From NCBI GenBank assembly GCA_947475245.1, contig CANJLW010000012.1, positions 1 through 64,000 of the forward strand: 64,000 nucleotides of DNA, in the 5' to 3' direction. The position numbers were made by a program, and so were the translations under genes. Origin of the DNA: Acetobacteraceae bacterium (lineage in GTDB: Bacteria; Pseudomonadota; Alphaproteobacteria; Acetobacterales; Acetobacteraceae). This document shows positions 8,668 to 16,517 of this stretch, piece by piece; the stretch's first letter is position 1; the number at the start of each line of letters is the position of its first letter. Below the pieces are notes generated by a model, which was not told where the DNA came from, did not search any database, and worked only from the letters and a program-made list of their open reading frames with translations.

Positions 8668-10227
8668 TCAGCCTTGCTGCAACAGCCGCTCCTTCACATC
8701 TTTTTTCGTGACCTTGCCGTAGCCGGATTTCGGCAATTCCGGCCAGAACACATAGCGCTGCGGCCATTTGTACTTGGCCAGCCTGCCATCCAGATGCGCC
8801 GTCAGATCGGCGTCGGACACCGAGGCTCCGTCTTCCAGCACCAGCACCGCGACGCCGGATTCGCCCCAGCGCTCGTCCGGCAGGCCGACGATACAGACCT
8901 CGGCGACAGCGGGATGCAGCAGCAGCACTTCCTCGATCTCCCGCGGGTACACATTCGACCCGCCGGAGATGTACATGTCGGACGCGCGGCCGGTGATATA
9001 GACGAAGCCCCGCGCGTCGACATGGCCGAGATCGCCGGTATGGAACCAGCCGAACGTCGTCGCCTTGGCCGTGGCCTCGGCGTTGTCGTGATAGCCCGCG
9101 AAAACGCCCGGGCCGCGCACGCAAATCTCCCCGGTCGCATGGGGCGGCAAATGTTGGCCGGCATCGTCCAGGATAGCGACATCCATGCCGGTACGGGGAA
9201 AGCCGCAGCTGCCGACGGGCATCTCGGCATCGTCGATGCTGTGCAGGGCAGGGGGCAGCACGGTGATGTTGCCGGTGACTTCGCCCATGCCGAAATACTG
9301 CACGATGACCTTGCCGATCTTGCGCAGGGCATGGATTTGATCGGCCCGATACATCGGCGCGCCGGCATAGATCACGTACCGCAGCGACGCATGATTGTAG
9401 CGGTCCACGGCTTCGTGTCGCGTCAGCATCGTCAGGATCGTCGGCACGGTGAACATGTTCGTGACGCCGTGCTTTTCCACCAGCGCCCATGCTTCCTCGC
9501 AATCCAGCCGCTCCCCGCTCAGCAGAATACTCGGCGCGCCGCGCGCGATCTGCGGCAAGGCGTGGATGCCCGCGCCGTGCGACAACGGCGCCAGCACCAG
9601 GGACGCATCGTCCTCGGTCGTGCCGGGCATCAGATCGCAGAGGTGATTGCAGACGACGTATTCCAACTGCCCGTGCGTCAGCACGCCCGCCTTGGGGCGA
9701 CCGGTCGTGCCCGAAGTATAAAAGAACCAGGCGGGATGATCGCGATCGACATCGGCCGGTCGCTCCATCGGTGTCGCGAAGGTCGCCAGCGTCTCCCAGT
9801 TCAGCGCATCGTCAGGCGCCCCGGCCGAACCGATGGCGACTTCCAGGCGGCAGGCCGGATTTTCGTCGCGGGCGGCGCGGGCATGATCGGGGAACGCACT
9901 GTCGAAGATATGCACCGTCGCGCCGGAGGAGCGCGCGAGGTAGGCGACCTCCGGCGGGGTCAGCCGAAAATTGGTCGGCACCCAGGTCGCCCCAATCGTC
10001 CAGGCGGCGAACATGGTTTCCAGCACGGCGTTGGAATTGCGCGCATGCACCAATATCCGGTCGCCGTGGCGCACCCCGCGCGCCGACAACGCCCCCGCGG
10101 CGGCGCGGACGCGTCGGGCGAAATCCGACCAGGTCCAGGTCGTCTCCCGCCAGATAATCGCCGGCCGATCGGGAAAGCGACGCGCGCTCTGAAACAGCAG
10201 ATGCGCCAGATTGCTGGTCGGGATCAC
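8668..10227 (-). CDS. AMP-dependent acyl-CoA synthetase/ligase
   Basis: About 519 residues. It carries the AMP-binding signature 'YTSGTTGRPKAGVLTH', the later 'GEICVRGPGVFAGYHDN' and 'WFHTGDLGHVD' motifs, and the C-terminal lysine motif 'PKSGYGKVTKKD'. It adenylates a carboxylic acid and transfers it to CoA. The most likely start is GTG at 10227, two bases after the stop of the upstream thiolase gene; the frame stays open further upstream but there it only mirrors the thiolase. The tight spacing points to one operon and a shared acyl-CoA pathway; acid substrate unknown. Confidence 0.88.
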   Translation of the reverse strand: MIPTSNLAHLLFQSARRFPDRPAIIWRETTWTWSDFARRVRAAAGALSARGVRHGDRILVHARNSNAVLETMFAAWTIGATWVPTNFRLTPPEVAYLARSSGATVHIFDSAFPDHARAARDENPACRLEVAIGSAGAPDDALNWETLATFATPMERPADVDRDHPAWFFYTSGTTGRPKAGVLTHGQLEYVVCNHLCDLMPGTTEDDASLVLAPLSHGAGIHALPQIARGAPSILLSGERLDCEEAWALVEKHGVTNMFTVPTILTMLTRHEAVDRYNHASLRYVIYAGAPMYRADQIHALRKIGKVIVQYFGMGEVTGNITVLPPALHSIDDAEMPVGSCGFPRTGMDVAILDDAGQHLPPHATGEICVRGPGVFAGYHDNAEATAKATTFGWFHTGDLGHVDARGFVYITGRASDMYISGGSNVYPREIEEVLLLHPAVAEVCIVGLPDERWGESGVAVLVLEDGASVSDADLTAHLDGRLAKYKWPQRYVFWPELPKSGYGKVTKKDVKERLLQQG

Positions 10228-10229
10228 GT

Positions 10230-11402
10230 TCAGCGCAACGGTTCGAGGATGGACACGTAGTTGGCGACCGCCGCGCCGCCCATGTTGAAGACCGCGCCGC
10301 GATCCGCCTTGGGCAATTGCATGCCGCCGGGGGCCTGACCCGTCAGTTGCATCGCGGTGATCGCGTGCATCGACACGCCGGTGGCGCCGATCGGATGGCC
10401 CTTGGCCTTCAACCCGCCGGAGGGATTGATCGGCAGACGCCCGTCCTTCGCGGTCCAGCCTTCCAACACGGCCCGCGCGCCCTGGCCGGGCGCGGTCAGA
10501 CCCATCGCCTCGTACTCGAGGAGTTCCGCGATCGTGAAACAATCGTGCGATTCAACGAAGGACAGGTCCTGCAACGACAGATCGGCGGCGCGCAGCGCCT
10601 GCTGCCAGGCGGTCGCCGCGCCCTCGAACTGGGTGATGTCGCGCTTGCTGATCGGCAGGAAGTCGTTGACCTGTACCGCGGCGCGGAAACGCACGGCCTT
10701 GCCCATCGCGCGGGCGGTATCCTCGTCCGCCAGCACCAGCGCGGCGGCGCCGTCGGACACCAGCGAACAATCGGTGCGCTTCAACGGCGGCGCAACGTAC
10801 GGGTTCTTGTCGGACACCGTGCGGCAGAAGTCGAAGCCCAGGTCCTTGCGCATCTGCGCGAAGGGATTGTCCACGCCGTTCTTGTGGTTCTTCGCCGCGA
10901 TCGCGGCCAGCGCGTCGGACTGATCGCCGTAGCGCTGGAAATACTGTTCCGCGATCCGGCCGAACACGCCCGCGAACCCGGCGGGGATATCGGATTCTTC
11001 CTTCTGGTAGCTCGCCTTCAGCAGGATGTCGCCGACTTCCTTGCCCGGCGTCGCGGTCATTTTCTCGACCCCGATCACCAACGCGAACCGCCCGCGCCCG
11101 GACAGCAGGAAATCGCGCGCCCCGTGCACGGCGGCGGAGCCTGACGCGCACGCGTTCTCATAGCGCGTGATCGGCTTGAAGCGCAGTTCCGGCACATGCT
11201 GCAACACCAGCGAGGCCGGGAAATCCTGGCCGGAGAAGCCGTTGTTGAACAGGCTGACGAAGGTCCCCTCGATCTCGTGCGGCGCGATGCCGGCATCCGC
11301 GATGGCCGCGCCCGCGACGCGCCCGATCAACGATTCGATGTCGGGGTCTTCCAACTTGCCGAACGGGGTGTGCGCCCAGCCGACGATGCAGGCTTCGGTC
11401 AT
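10230..11402 (-). CDS. Thiolase family protein (SCP2/acetyl-CoA acetyltransferase-like)
   Basis: 390 residues, normal for the SCP2-type thiolase group. The nucleophile motif is 'ENACASGS' (Cys near residue 87), with 'ESHDCFTIAE' and the C-terminal 'GGLKAKGHPIGATG' active-site histidine loop. It should carry out thiolytic cleavage or Claisen condensation of acyl-CoA. It precedes the acyl-CoA ligase gene in the same operon, and is divergent from the membrane hydroxylase gene across a 137-base promoter region. Confidence 0.88.
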   Translation of the reverse strand: MTEACIVGWAHTPFGKLEDPDIESLIGRVAGAAIADAGIAPHEIEGTFVSLFNNGFSGQDFPASLVLQHVPELRFKPITRYENACASGSAAVHGARDFLLSGRGRFALVIGVEKMTATPGKEVGDILLKASYQKEESDIPAGFAGVFGRIAEQYFQRYGDQSDALAAIAAKNHKNGVDNPFAQMRKDLGFDFCRTVSDKNPYVAPPLKRTDCSLVSDGAAALVLADEDTARAMGKAVRFRAAVQVNDFLPISKRDITQFEGAATAWQQALRAADLSLQDLSFVESHDCFTIAELLEYEAMGLTAPGQGARAVLEGWTAKDGRLPINPSGGLKAKGHPIGATGVSMHAITAMQLTGQAPGGMQLPKADRGAVFNMGGAAVANYVSILEPLR

Positions 11403-11539
11403 GACCTGTGTCTCCTCTCGCGGAATGCGGCGGCGATGTTAACCGATCCGATCGCGGTTGGCGATTGCCGCCCGCCCGCGCAAACCCCGTTTGCGCCCGC
11501 CCGATCCGCGGCGTATTTTCCGGGCAGGAGGCAATCGTC

Positions 11540-12334
11540 ATGGATCGGACCCGTATGACCAAGCGGCAGGCGGCGTTTCGCGCCGATTTCCGCACCCGCA
11601 TCGCGCCTGCTTACGTGGGCTGGCTGCATGTCGCCCTGATCTACACGCTGGGCGGCGCCGCGATCTGGTATTGCGCCCGCCAACTCACCCAGCCCGCCTG
11701 GTTCGAGTATCTGGTGATCCCCGTCGCCTTCGCGATTTCCAATACATTTGAGTGGTGGATTCACCGCTACGTCATGCACCGCCCGATCCGCGGCTTCATG
11801 GGCATCTACAAGCGCCACACCTTGGCGCATCATCAGTTCTTCACCGATGTCGAACCGACGATCGACAATACGCGCGACTTCCGCATCGTCTTCTTCCCGC
11901 CCTATGCGCTGGTCGCCTTCATGGCCTTGTCTCTGCCCCCCGCCGCGATCCTGGGCGCGCTGGGCTTTGCCGACGCCGGCTGGCTGCTGCTGATCGTCAA
12001 CGTCGCGCTGTATTTGAACTACGAGCTTTTTCACTTCTGCTGCCACGTCAAAGACGACCGGATCGTGCGGCATATCCCGCTGATCAACTCCATCCGTCGC
12101 CACCACATCGCCCATCACAACCCCGCGATCATGATGGAGCGGAACTTTAACCTGACCTATCCCGTCGCCGACTGGTTCTTCGGCACGTCGGACCTGAAAT
12201 GCAGCCTGCCGAAGCATATCTTCAACGGCTACGACGCGCGCCATGTGCGCACCGACCTGAAGCGCGTGCGCAACACGACCGACGACGTCCGCGTCGGCCA
12301 TGTCGCCGCGGCACCCGGAATGCCGGGGGCATGA
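11540..12334 (+). CDS. Fatty acid hydroxylase / sterol desaturase superfamily membrane protein
   Basis: 264 residues with four or so membrane helices and the di-iron histidine boxes of the superfamily: 'HRYVMH', 'HTLAHHQ', 'HFCCHV' and 'HHIAHH'. It likely hydroxylates or desaturates a lipid or isoprenoid in the membrane. The start at 11540 has an excellent AGGAGG nine to ten bases upstream, so the upstream in-frame extension is not coding. It overlaps the next small gene by four bases (ATGA). Confidence 0.88.
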   Translation: MDRTRMTKRQAAFRADFRTRIAPAYVGWLHVALIYTLGGAAIWYCARQLTQPAWFEYLVIPVAFAISNTFEWWIHRYVMHRPIRGFMGIYKRHTLAHHQFFTDVEPTIDNTRDFRIVFFPPYALVAFMALSLPPAAILGALGFADAGWLLLIVNVALYLNYELFHFCCHVKDDRIVRHIPLINSIRRHHIAHHNPAIMMERNFNLTYPVADWFFGTSDLKCSLPKHIFNGYDARHVRTDLKRVRNTTDDVRVGHVAAAPGMPGA

Positions 12335-12522
12335 GCGGCGCGCGCGCCCGCATCAAAACCGGCAAGGCCAGCCTGATCGGCGGTATCGCCGTCGGCATCG
12401 CCGTGTTCGTCCTGTCGCAGGCCATCGCGCGCGAGTTCGGCGCGGGCGGAACGGGCGCGACGATCGCGGGCCTTCTCCTTGCCGGTGCCGTCGGCGCGTG
12501 GATCCGCATCGCGGACCTGTAG
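12331..12522 (+). CDS. Small two-helix membrane protein
   Basis: 63 residues: a short basic N-terminus ('ARARIKTGKAS') followed by two hydrophobic helices separated by a glycine-rich turn ('FGAGGTGAT'). It is translationally coupled to the hydroxylase gene through an ATGA overlap, which is the main reason to call it real. It could be an accessory subunit of the hydroxylase; no family recognised. Confidence 0.6.
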   Translation: MSGARARIKTGKASLIGGIAVGIAVFVLSQAIAREFGAGGTGATIAGLLLAGAVGAWIRIADL

Positions 12523-12540
12523 ACCCGACAGCGCCGATCC

Positions 12541-12581
12541 TTCCCCGTGACGCCGGGGAAAAGGAAAATAATTTCCCCGGC
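12541..12581 (+). promoter_or_regulatory. Pair of mutually exclusive hairpins upstream of the SsuA-like gene
   Basis: TTCCCCG (12541-12547) can pair with CGGGGAA (12554-12560). Alternatively GCCGGGGAAA (12552-12561) pairs perfectly with TTTCCCCGGC (12572-12581) around a ten-base loop. The central CCGGGGAA segment cannot be in both. No T-tract follows either stem, so this is not a standard terminator; it may be an mRNA leader structure or a processing site between the hydroxylase and transporter transcripts. Confidence 0.45.
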
Positions 12582-12677
12582 ATCCGCCGATCATGGATGA
12601 TCTCGCCTAATGCGCGCGCCACCCTTGCGCAAAAGCGAAAAATCCTGTCATCGCGCCCCAAAATCAGGAGTATCGCC

Positions 12678-13664
12678 ATGACCGCCGCCCTCACCCGCCG
12701 CCAACTCGTCGCCACCGCTGCCGCCGCCGCCGTCGCGCCCACCGTCGCGCCCACTGCCGCCCACGCCGCCGCGCCGACCGAAATCCGCATCGACTGGGCG
12801 ACTTACAATCCCGTCAGCCTGGTGCTGAAAGAGCAAGGGCTGCTGGAGAAGGAATTCGCCGCCGACAAGATCGGCATCCGCTGGGTGATGTCCGCCGGAT
12901 CGAACAAGGCGCTGGAATTCCTCAACGCCGGCTCGCTCGATTTCGGCTCCACCGCCGGGGCCGCGGCACTCGTCGCCAAGATCAACGGCAACCCGCTGAA
13001 GTCGATCTATGTCTACTCCCGGCCGGAGTGGACCGCCCTCGTCACCAAGGGCGACAGCACGATCAAGACCGTCGCCGACCTGAAGGGCCAGCGCGTCGCC
13101 GTCACCCGCGGCACCGACCCGCACATCTTCCTGGTCCGCGCCCTCGCCGATGCCGGACTGACGGAAAAGGACGTCAAGTTGGTGCTGCTGCAACACGCCG
13201 ACGGCCGTCTGGCGCTGGAACGCGGCGATGTCGTCGCCTGGGCCGGACTCGATCCGCTGATGGCCGCGGCCGAAATCGACGGCGGCGCGCGCCTGTTCTT
13301 CCGCAAGCCGGAGGCCAATACCTGGGGCGTGCTGAACGTGCGCGAAGCCTTCGCGGCGGAAAATCCGGCCCTGGTGCGGCGCGTGCTGACGGTGTACGAG
13401 ACCGCCCGCAAATGGGCGTTGGCCAATACGCCCGAACTCAAGACCATGATGATGAACGCCACCAAACTGTCCGACGCCGTGATCGCCCGCCAGCTTGAAC
13501 GCACCGACATGACCAACGGCCAGATCGGCGCGCCGCAGGCAGCCTCCATCGTCGCCGCCGGCAAGGCGTTGCAGGCCGCCGGCGTGCTCGACGCCGCGCT
13601 CGACATGCAAACCGTCGTCGGCGGCATGATCGATCCGTCGTTCATCCGCGCGATCGGCGCCTGA
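12678..13664 (+). CDS. ABC transporter substrate-binding protein, SsuA/TauA-like
   Basis: 328 residues. The N-terminus has a twin-arginine-like 'LTRRQLVA' stretch and an alanine-rich signal region ending near 'AHAA'. The rest matches the aliphatic sulfonate/nitrate/taurine binding family (NMT1/SsuA): 'KEQGLLEKEF', 'GSLDFGSTAG', 'LKGQRVAVTRGTDPH'. It binds an organic anion in the periplasm and delivers it to the following permease. The start at 12678 has CAGGAG at the right distance. First gene of a three-gene transporter operon; ligand not deducible. Confidence 0.88.
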   Translation: MTAALTRRQLVATAAAAAVAPTVAPTAAHAAAPTEIRIDWATYNPVSLVLKEQGLLEKEFAADKIGIRWVMSAGSNKALEFLNAGSLDFGSTAGAAALVAKINGNPLKSIYVYSRPEWTALVTKGDSTIKTVADLKGQRVAVTRGTDPHIFLVRALADAGLTEKDVKLVLLQHADGRLALERGDVVAWAGLDPLMAAAEIDGGARLFFRKPEANTWGVLNVREAFAAENPALVRRVLTVYETARKWALANTPELKTMMMNATKLSDAVIARQLERTDMTNGQIGAPQAASIVAAGKALQAAGVLDAALDMQTVVGGMIDPSFIRAIGA

Positions 13665-13674
13665 TCGTCACCGT

Positions 13675-14460
13675 ATGAAGACCGATGCCTTCCGCGCCGC
13701 GCCCGTCTGGATCGTCGGTCTTATCATCCCGCTGATCCTGGCCGTGACGTGGGAGGTCACGGTCGCCGCCGGCCTCGCCTCCGGCCGGCTCATGCCGCCG
13801 CCGTCGCGCCTGTTTCAAAGCGCGGTGGCGCTGGCGGCGTCGGGGGAATTGCTGGTCCACATCGCCGCGACCATGTCGCGCGTCGCCGCCGGTTTCGCCA
13901 TAGGCGCCGCCGTCGGTACCCTGCTCGGCATGCTCACCGGGGCCAGCGCCGCCGCCCGCGCGCTGCTCGATCCGTCGATCCAGGGCCTGCGCTCCGTCCC
14001 CTCGCTCGCCTGGGTGCCGCTGTTCATCCTGTGGTTCGGCATTTTCGAGACCTCCAAGGTCGTGCTGATCGCCGCCGGAGTCTTCTTTCCCGTCTATCTC
14101 GGCATGCTCAGCGCCATCCAAAGCGTCGATCGCAAACTGATCGAGGTCGGGCGTGTCTTCGGCCTGTCCGACAGTGGCATCGCGCTGCGCATCACCTGGC
14201 CCGCCGTGCTGCCGGTCTGGATCGCCTCTCTGCGCAGCGGCCTCGGCCTGGGCTTCATGTTCCTGGTCGCCGCCGAACTGATGGGCGCGTCGGAAGGCCT
14301 GGGCTATCTGCTGGTCGACGGTCAGCAGATGGGCAGGGCGGATACGATCGTGGTAGCGATCGTGGTGTTCGCGCTGCTGGGGAAGGCGTGCGACAGCGTG
14401 CTGGTCCTGCTGTCCAAACCCGTCCTGCGCTGGCAGGACACCGTGCGGGCGCGGCTGTGA
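13675..14460 (+). CDS. ABC transporter permease, SsuC/TauC-like
   Basis: 261 residues with about six membrane helices and the BPD permease EAA-loop region in the form 'VGRVFGLSDSGIALRITWPAVLP', where the family glycine is kept. It starts ten bases after the binding protein gene and overlaps the ATPase gene by four bases (GTGA), so all three are one transcription and translation unit. It forms the membrane channel of the importer. Confidence 0.9.
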   Translation: MKTDAFRAAPVWIVGLIIPLILAVTWEVTVAAGLASGRLMPPPSRLFQSAVALAASGELLVHIAATMSRVAAGFAIGAAVGTLLGMLTGASAAARALLDPSIQGLRSVPSLAWVPLFILWFGIFETSKVVLIAAGVFFPVYLGMLSAIQSVDRKLIEVGRVFGLSDSGIALRITWPAVLPVWIASLRSGLGLGFMFLVAAELMGASEGLGYLLVDGQQMGRADTIVVAIVVFALLGKACDSVLVLLSKPVLRWQDTVRARL

Positions 14461-15248
14461 CCCGCCTTGCCATCAACCATGTCGGCAAGACCTATGCCGA
14501 CGGCACCGAAGCCCTGCGCGACATCCAGGCGCATGCCGACAGCGGAGAGATCGTTGCCATCCTCGGCGGTTCCGGCTGCGGCAAAACCACGCTGTTGCGC
14601 CTGATCGCCGGGCTGGATCAGGCGACCAACGGCACCATCTCCGTCGGCGGCGACGTCATCGCCGGCACCCATCCCGCCATCAGCGCGGTGTTTCAGGAGC
14701 CTCGGCTGCTGCCCTGGCTGAAGGTCGCCGACAATATCGGCTTCGGCGGCCTGCGCCTGCCGGCGGCGGAGCGCGCGGAGCGGATCAAATCGCTGCTGGA
14801 TCGCATCGGTCTGGCCGGTTACGCCGATCGCTGGCCGCGCGATCTGTCGGGCGGGCAGCAGCAGCGCGTCGCCATCGCCCGCGCGCTGATCGGCCATCCC
14901 CAGATATTGCTGTTGGATGAGCCGTTTTCCGCCCTCGACCCCTTTACCCGCGCCAGCCTGCACGACCTGCTGCTGGGCCTGTGGCGCGACCTGCGCCCGA
15001 CCGTGGTCATGGTGACGCACGACATCGACGAAGCCGTGACCCTGGCCGATCGCATCGTGGTGATGAAGCCGCGCCCGGGCCGGGTGCACGAGGCGATGCA
15101 GGTCGATCTGCCCCGCCCGCGCGACCGGCTGGCCCCGGCCTTCGACCTGATGAAGCGCCGTGTCATGCGCGCCATCGATCGTTCCTTGGCCGAGGAGCGT
15201 CCGCACGGCACCGGCATTACCCTGGGTGCCGTGTCGCCCTGGGTATAG
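14457..15248 (+). CDS. ABC transporter ATP-binding protein, SsuB/TauB-like
   Basis: 263 residues. Walker A 'GGSGCGKTT', Q-loop 'FQEPRLLPW', signature 'LSGGQQQR', Walker B 'ILLLDEPFSALD' and the H-loop 'VTHDIDEA' are all present. The 'QEPRLLPW' form is typical of the nitrate/sulfonate/taurine group. Translation starts at a GTG overlapping the permease stop. It powers the uptake system encoded by the two preceding genes. Confidence 0.92.
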   Translation: MTRLAINHVGKTYADGTEALRDIQAHADSGEIVAILGGSGCGKTTLLRLIAGLDQATNGTISVGGDVIAGTHPAISAVFQEPRLLPWLKVADNIGFGGLRLPAAERAERIKSLLDRIGLAGYADRWPRDLSGGQQQRVAIARALIGHPQILLLDEPFSALDPFTRASLHDLLLGLWRDLRPTVVMVTHDIDEAVTLADRIVVMKPRPGRVHEAMQVDLPRPRDRLAPAFDLMKRRVMRAIDRSLAEERPHGTGITLGAVSPWV

Positions 15249-15256
15249 GGCACTGT

Positions 15257-15475
15257 TCAATGACCCAGCACCGCCTTCGCGGCGGCGGTCAGCAGGTGCA
15301 GAACCGGGACCAGCACCGGAAACGGCAGCCACACCCAGCGCAGGACGTGGCAGAGCAGTTCCAGCACGGACAGCACGACCAGAACGGCTTCGGTGAATAC
15401 GAAGCCGTGGTCGGTGAGCATGGTCGTCAGCATGGCGAAGGTTGCGGCGGCGGTGTCGGTGACTGTAGCGTCCAT
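15257..15475 (-). CDS. Small hydrophobic protein at the edge of the DGR-like island
   Basis: 72 residues with two hydrophobic stretches ('FVFTEAVLVVLSVLELLCHV' and 'WLPFPVLVPVLHLL') and an acidic N-terminus. A GAGGA eight bases upstream supports the ATG at 15475. It ends eight bases from the transporter ATPase gene and points away from the HTH-like gene, so it is divergent from the DGR-like operon. No family recognised. A longer frame to 15733 exists but its N-terminal part is probably the complement of the neighbouring gene. Confidence 0.5.
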   Translation of the reverse strand: MDATVTDTAAATFAMLTTMLTDHGFVFTEAVLVVLSVLELLCHVLRWVWLPFPVLVPVLHLLTAAAKAVLGH

Positions 15476-15526
15476 CGGAGTGTTCCTCGGTGGCGGGATG
15501 CCGTAACCCAGCGTCCCCAAAACCTT

Positions 15527-15630
15527 GGAAAGCGATAGCGAAACGTCGGAAATCTTTGCCCGCAACAAGGCGGTGGCTTTTTCGGAAAGGATGGAAAGCG
15601 CGGTGGCGGAAAATTCGGAAAATCCGGAAA
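15527..15630. repeat. Cluster of seven GGAAA motifs
   Basis: GGAAA occurs seven times in about 104 bases, at 15527, 15548, 15584, 15593, 15608, 15617 and 15626, mostly as CGGAAA. It lies between the divergent small hydrophobic gene and the conserved part of the HTH-like protein. It could be repeated regulator-binding sites, or just a low-complexity start of the HTH-like gene, since the frame is open through it. Confidence 0.4.
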
Positions 15631-16517
15631 GCGGCGGCGTTCTGTTTTCCCGCCATTTCCGTAACGGCACGCGCCCGACAGGGGAGCTGAAGCCATGGGG
15701 AAACAAGACCTTTATCGATGCGCCGCTCGTCAAATTCGGTGAAAGAAGTCTGTCGAACTACCTGAATGGCAAGCGGCCTAGCCGCAACAACGCGATCGCC
15801 ATCCTGCAAACGCTGTTCGAAACCAACCCCGCCCACAAGACCGAACGCGAAAAACTCGGACGCGCCTGGGGCGTGTCGGAAGACGACCTTCGGTCGCTGA
15901 ACCCGATTGGTGAAACACCCGAGACACGGAAAGCGCCAACCCCGAGCGCCGCCGCCCGCCGTCGCATCCTCAATCAGCGCCTGATGGAATTCACCCTCGG
16001 CACCGCCGGACAACACGAAACCGAGACCAACTTTGGCCTCCTCGGGGACTTCCGCTTTGGAATCGATCCCTTCCGCGAAATCGAAGCCGTGATCGGTATG
16101 GGCCTGACCCGGATCGAACTGGAAAAACAGGAAGTCGGCTGCGGTCCCGCCCTGGGTGTCCCGCGCCTGGGCGAAGAAAACGCGACCGGCACAGGCGTGC
16201 GCGCCATTGCAGGCGGGTGGGAAATCGTCGCCGCCAAGGGCAAGCATCTGGACATGAAAATCGTCGACACTCTGATGGTATTCGAACGCATCCCAGGCGA
16301 AGGTCCGCCCACCGTCACCATCGCGGCATCGGCCTATCAGGACGATCTGGTGCCCGTCTTTCGCGACCCGCCGCCCGACATCACCCCGGCCCAAAAGGCC
16401 ATAATCGGCCAGTACCTGAAACACCGGGGCTACCGAAAGGGCCAAAAGATCGACCTGGGCACCGATATCCTGGACGGTTCCCCGCGACCCCCCAGGACGG
16501 AGGAGTCCCAGTCGTGA
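15591..16517 (+). CDS. HTH-like domain protein upstream of the variable-region gene
   Basis: About 308 residues. From 'FSRHFRNGTRP' onward the N-terminal part resembles the small helix-turn-helix-like module found at the front of several alphaproteobacterial signalling and TPR proteins ('FGERSLSNYLNGKRP' would be the recognition region), followed by 'TNPAHKTEREKLGRAW'. The rest is a beta-rich domain of unknown type that I do not recognise. The start is uncertain: ATG at 15591 is used, with TTG 15525 or GTG 15603 as alternatives. It overlaps the next gene by four bases (GTGA), so it is cotranslated with the FGE-type protein and may regulate it or be its partner. Confidence 0.6.
   Translation: MESAVAENSENPESGGVLFSRHFRNGTRPTGELKPWGNKTFIDAPLVKFGERSLSNYLNGKRPSRNNAIAILQTLFETNPAHKTEREKLGRAWGVSEDDLRSLNPIGETPETRKAPTPSAAARRRILNQRLMEFTLGTAGQHETETNFGLLGDFRFGIDPFREIEAVIGMGLTRIELEKQEVGCGPALGVPRLGEENATGTGVRAIAGGWEIVAAKGKHLDMKIVDTLMVFERIPGEGPPTVTIAASAYQDDLVPVFRDPPPDITPAQKAIIGQYLKHRGYRKGQKIDLGTDILDGSPRPPRTEESQS

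Noticed and set aside
12622-12677. Longer N-terminus for the SsuA-like binding protein
   Set aside because: The upstream extension lacks signal-peptide logic, and CAGGAG directly supports the ATG at 12678.
15257-15733. The long version (158 residues) of the small hydrophobic gene
   Set aside because: The extra N-terminal part is antisense to the conserved HTH-like coding region, and the ribosome site supports the start at 15475.
14322-16445. A 707-codon minus-strand open frame across the SsuB-like and HTH-like genes
   Set aside because: Antisense of well-supported genes on the plus strand; no domain features.
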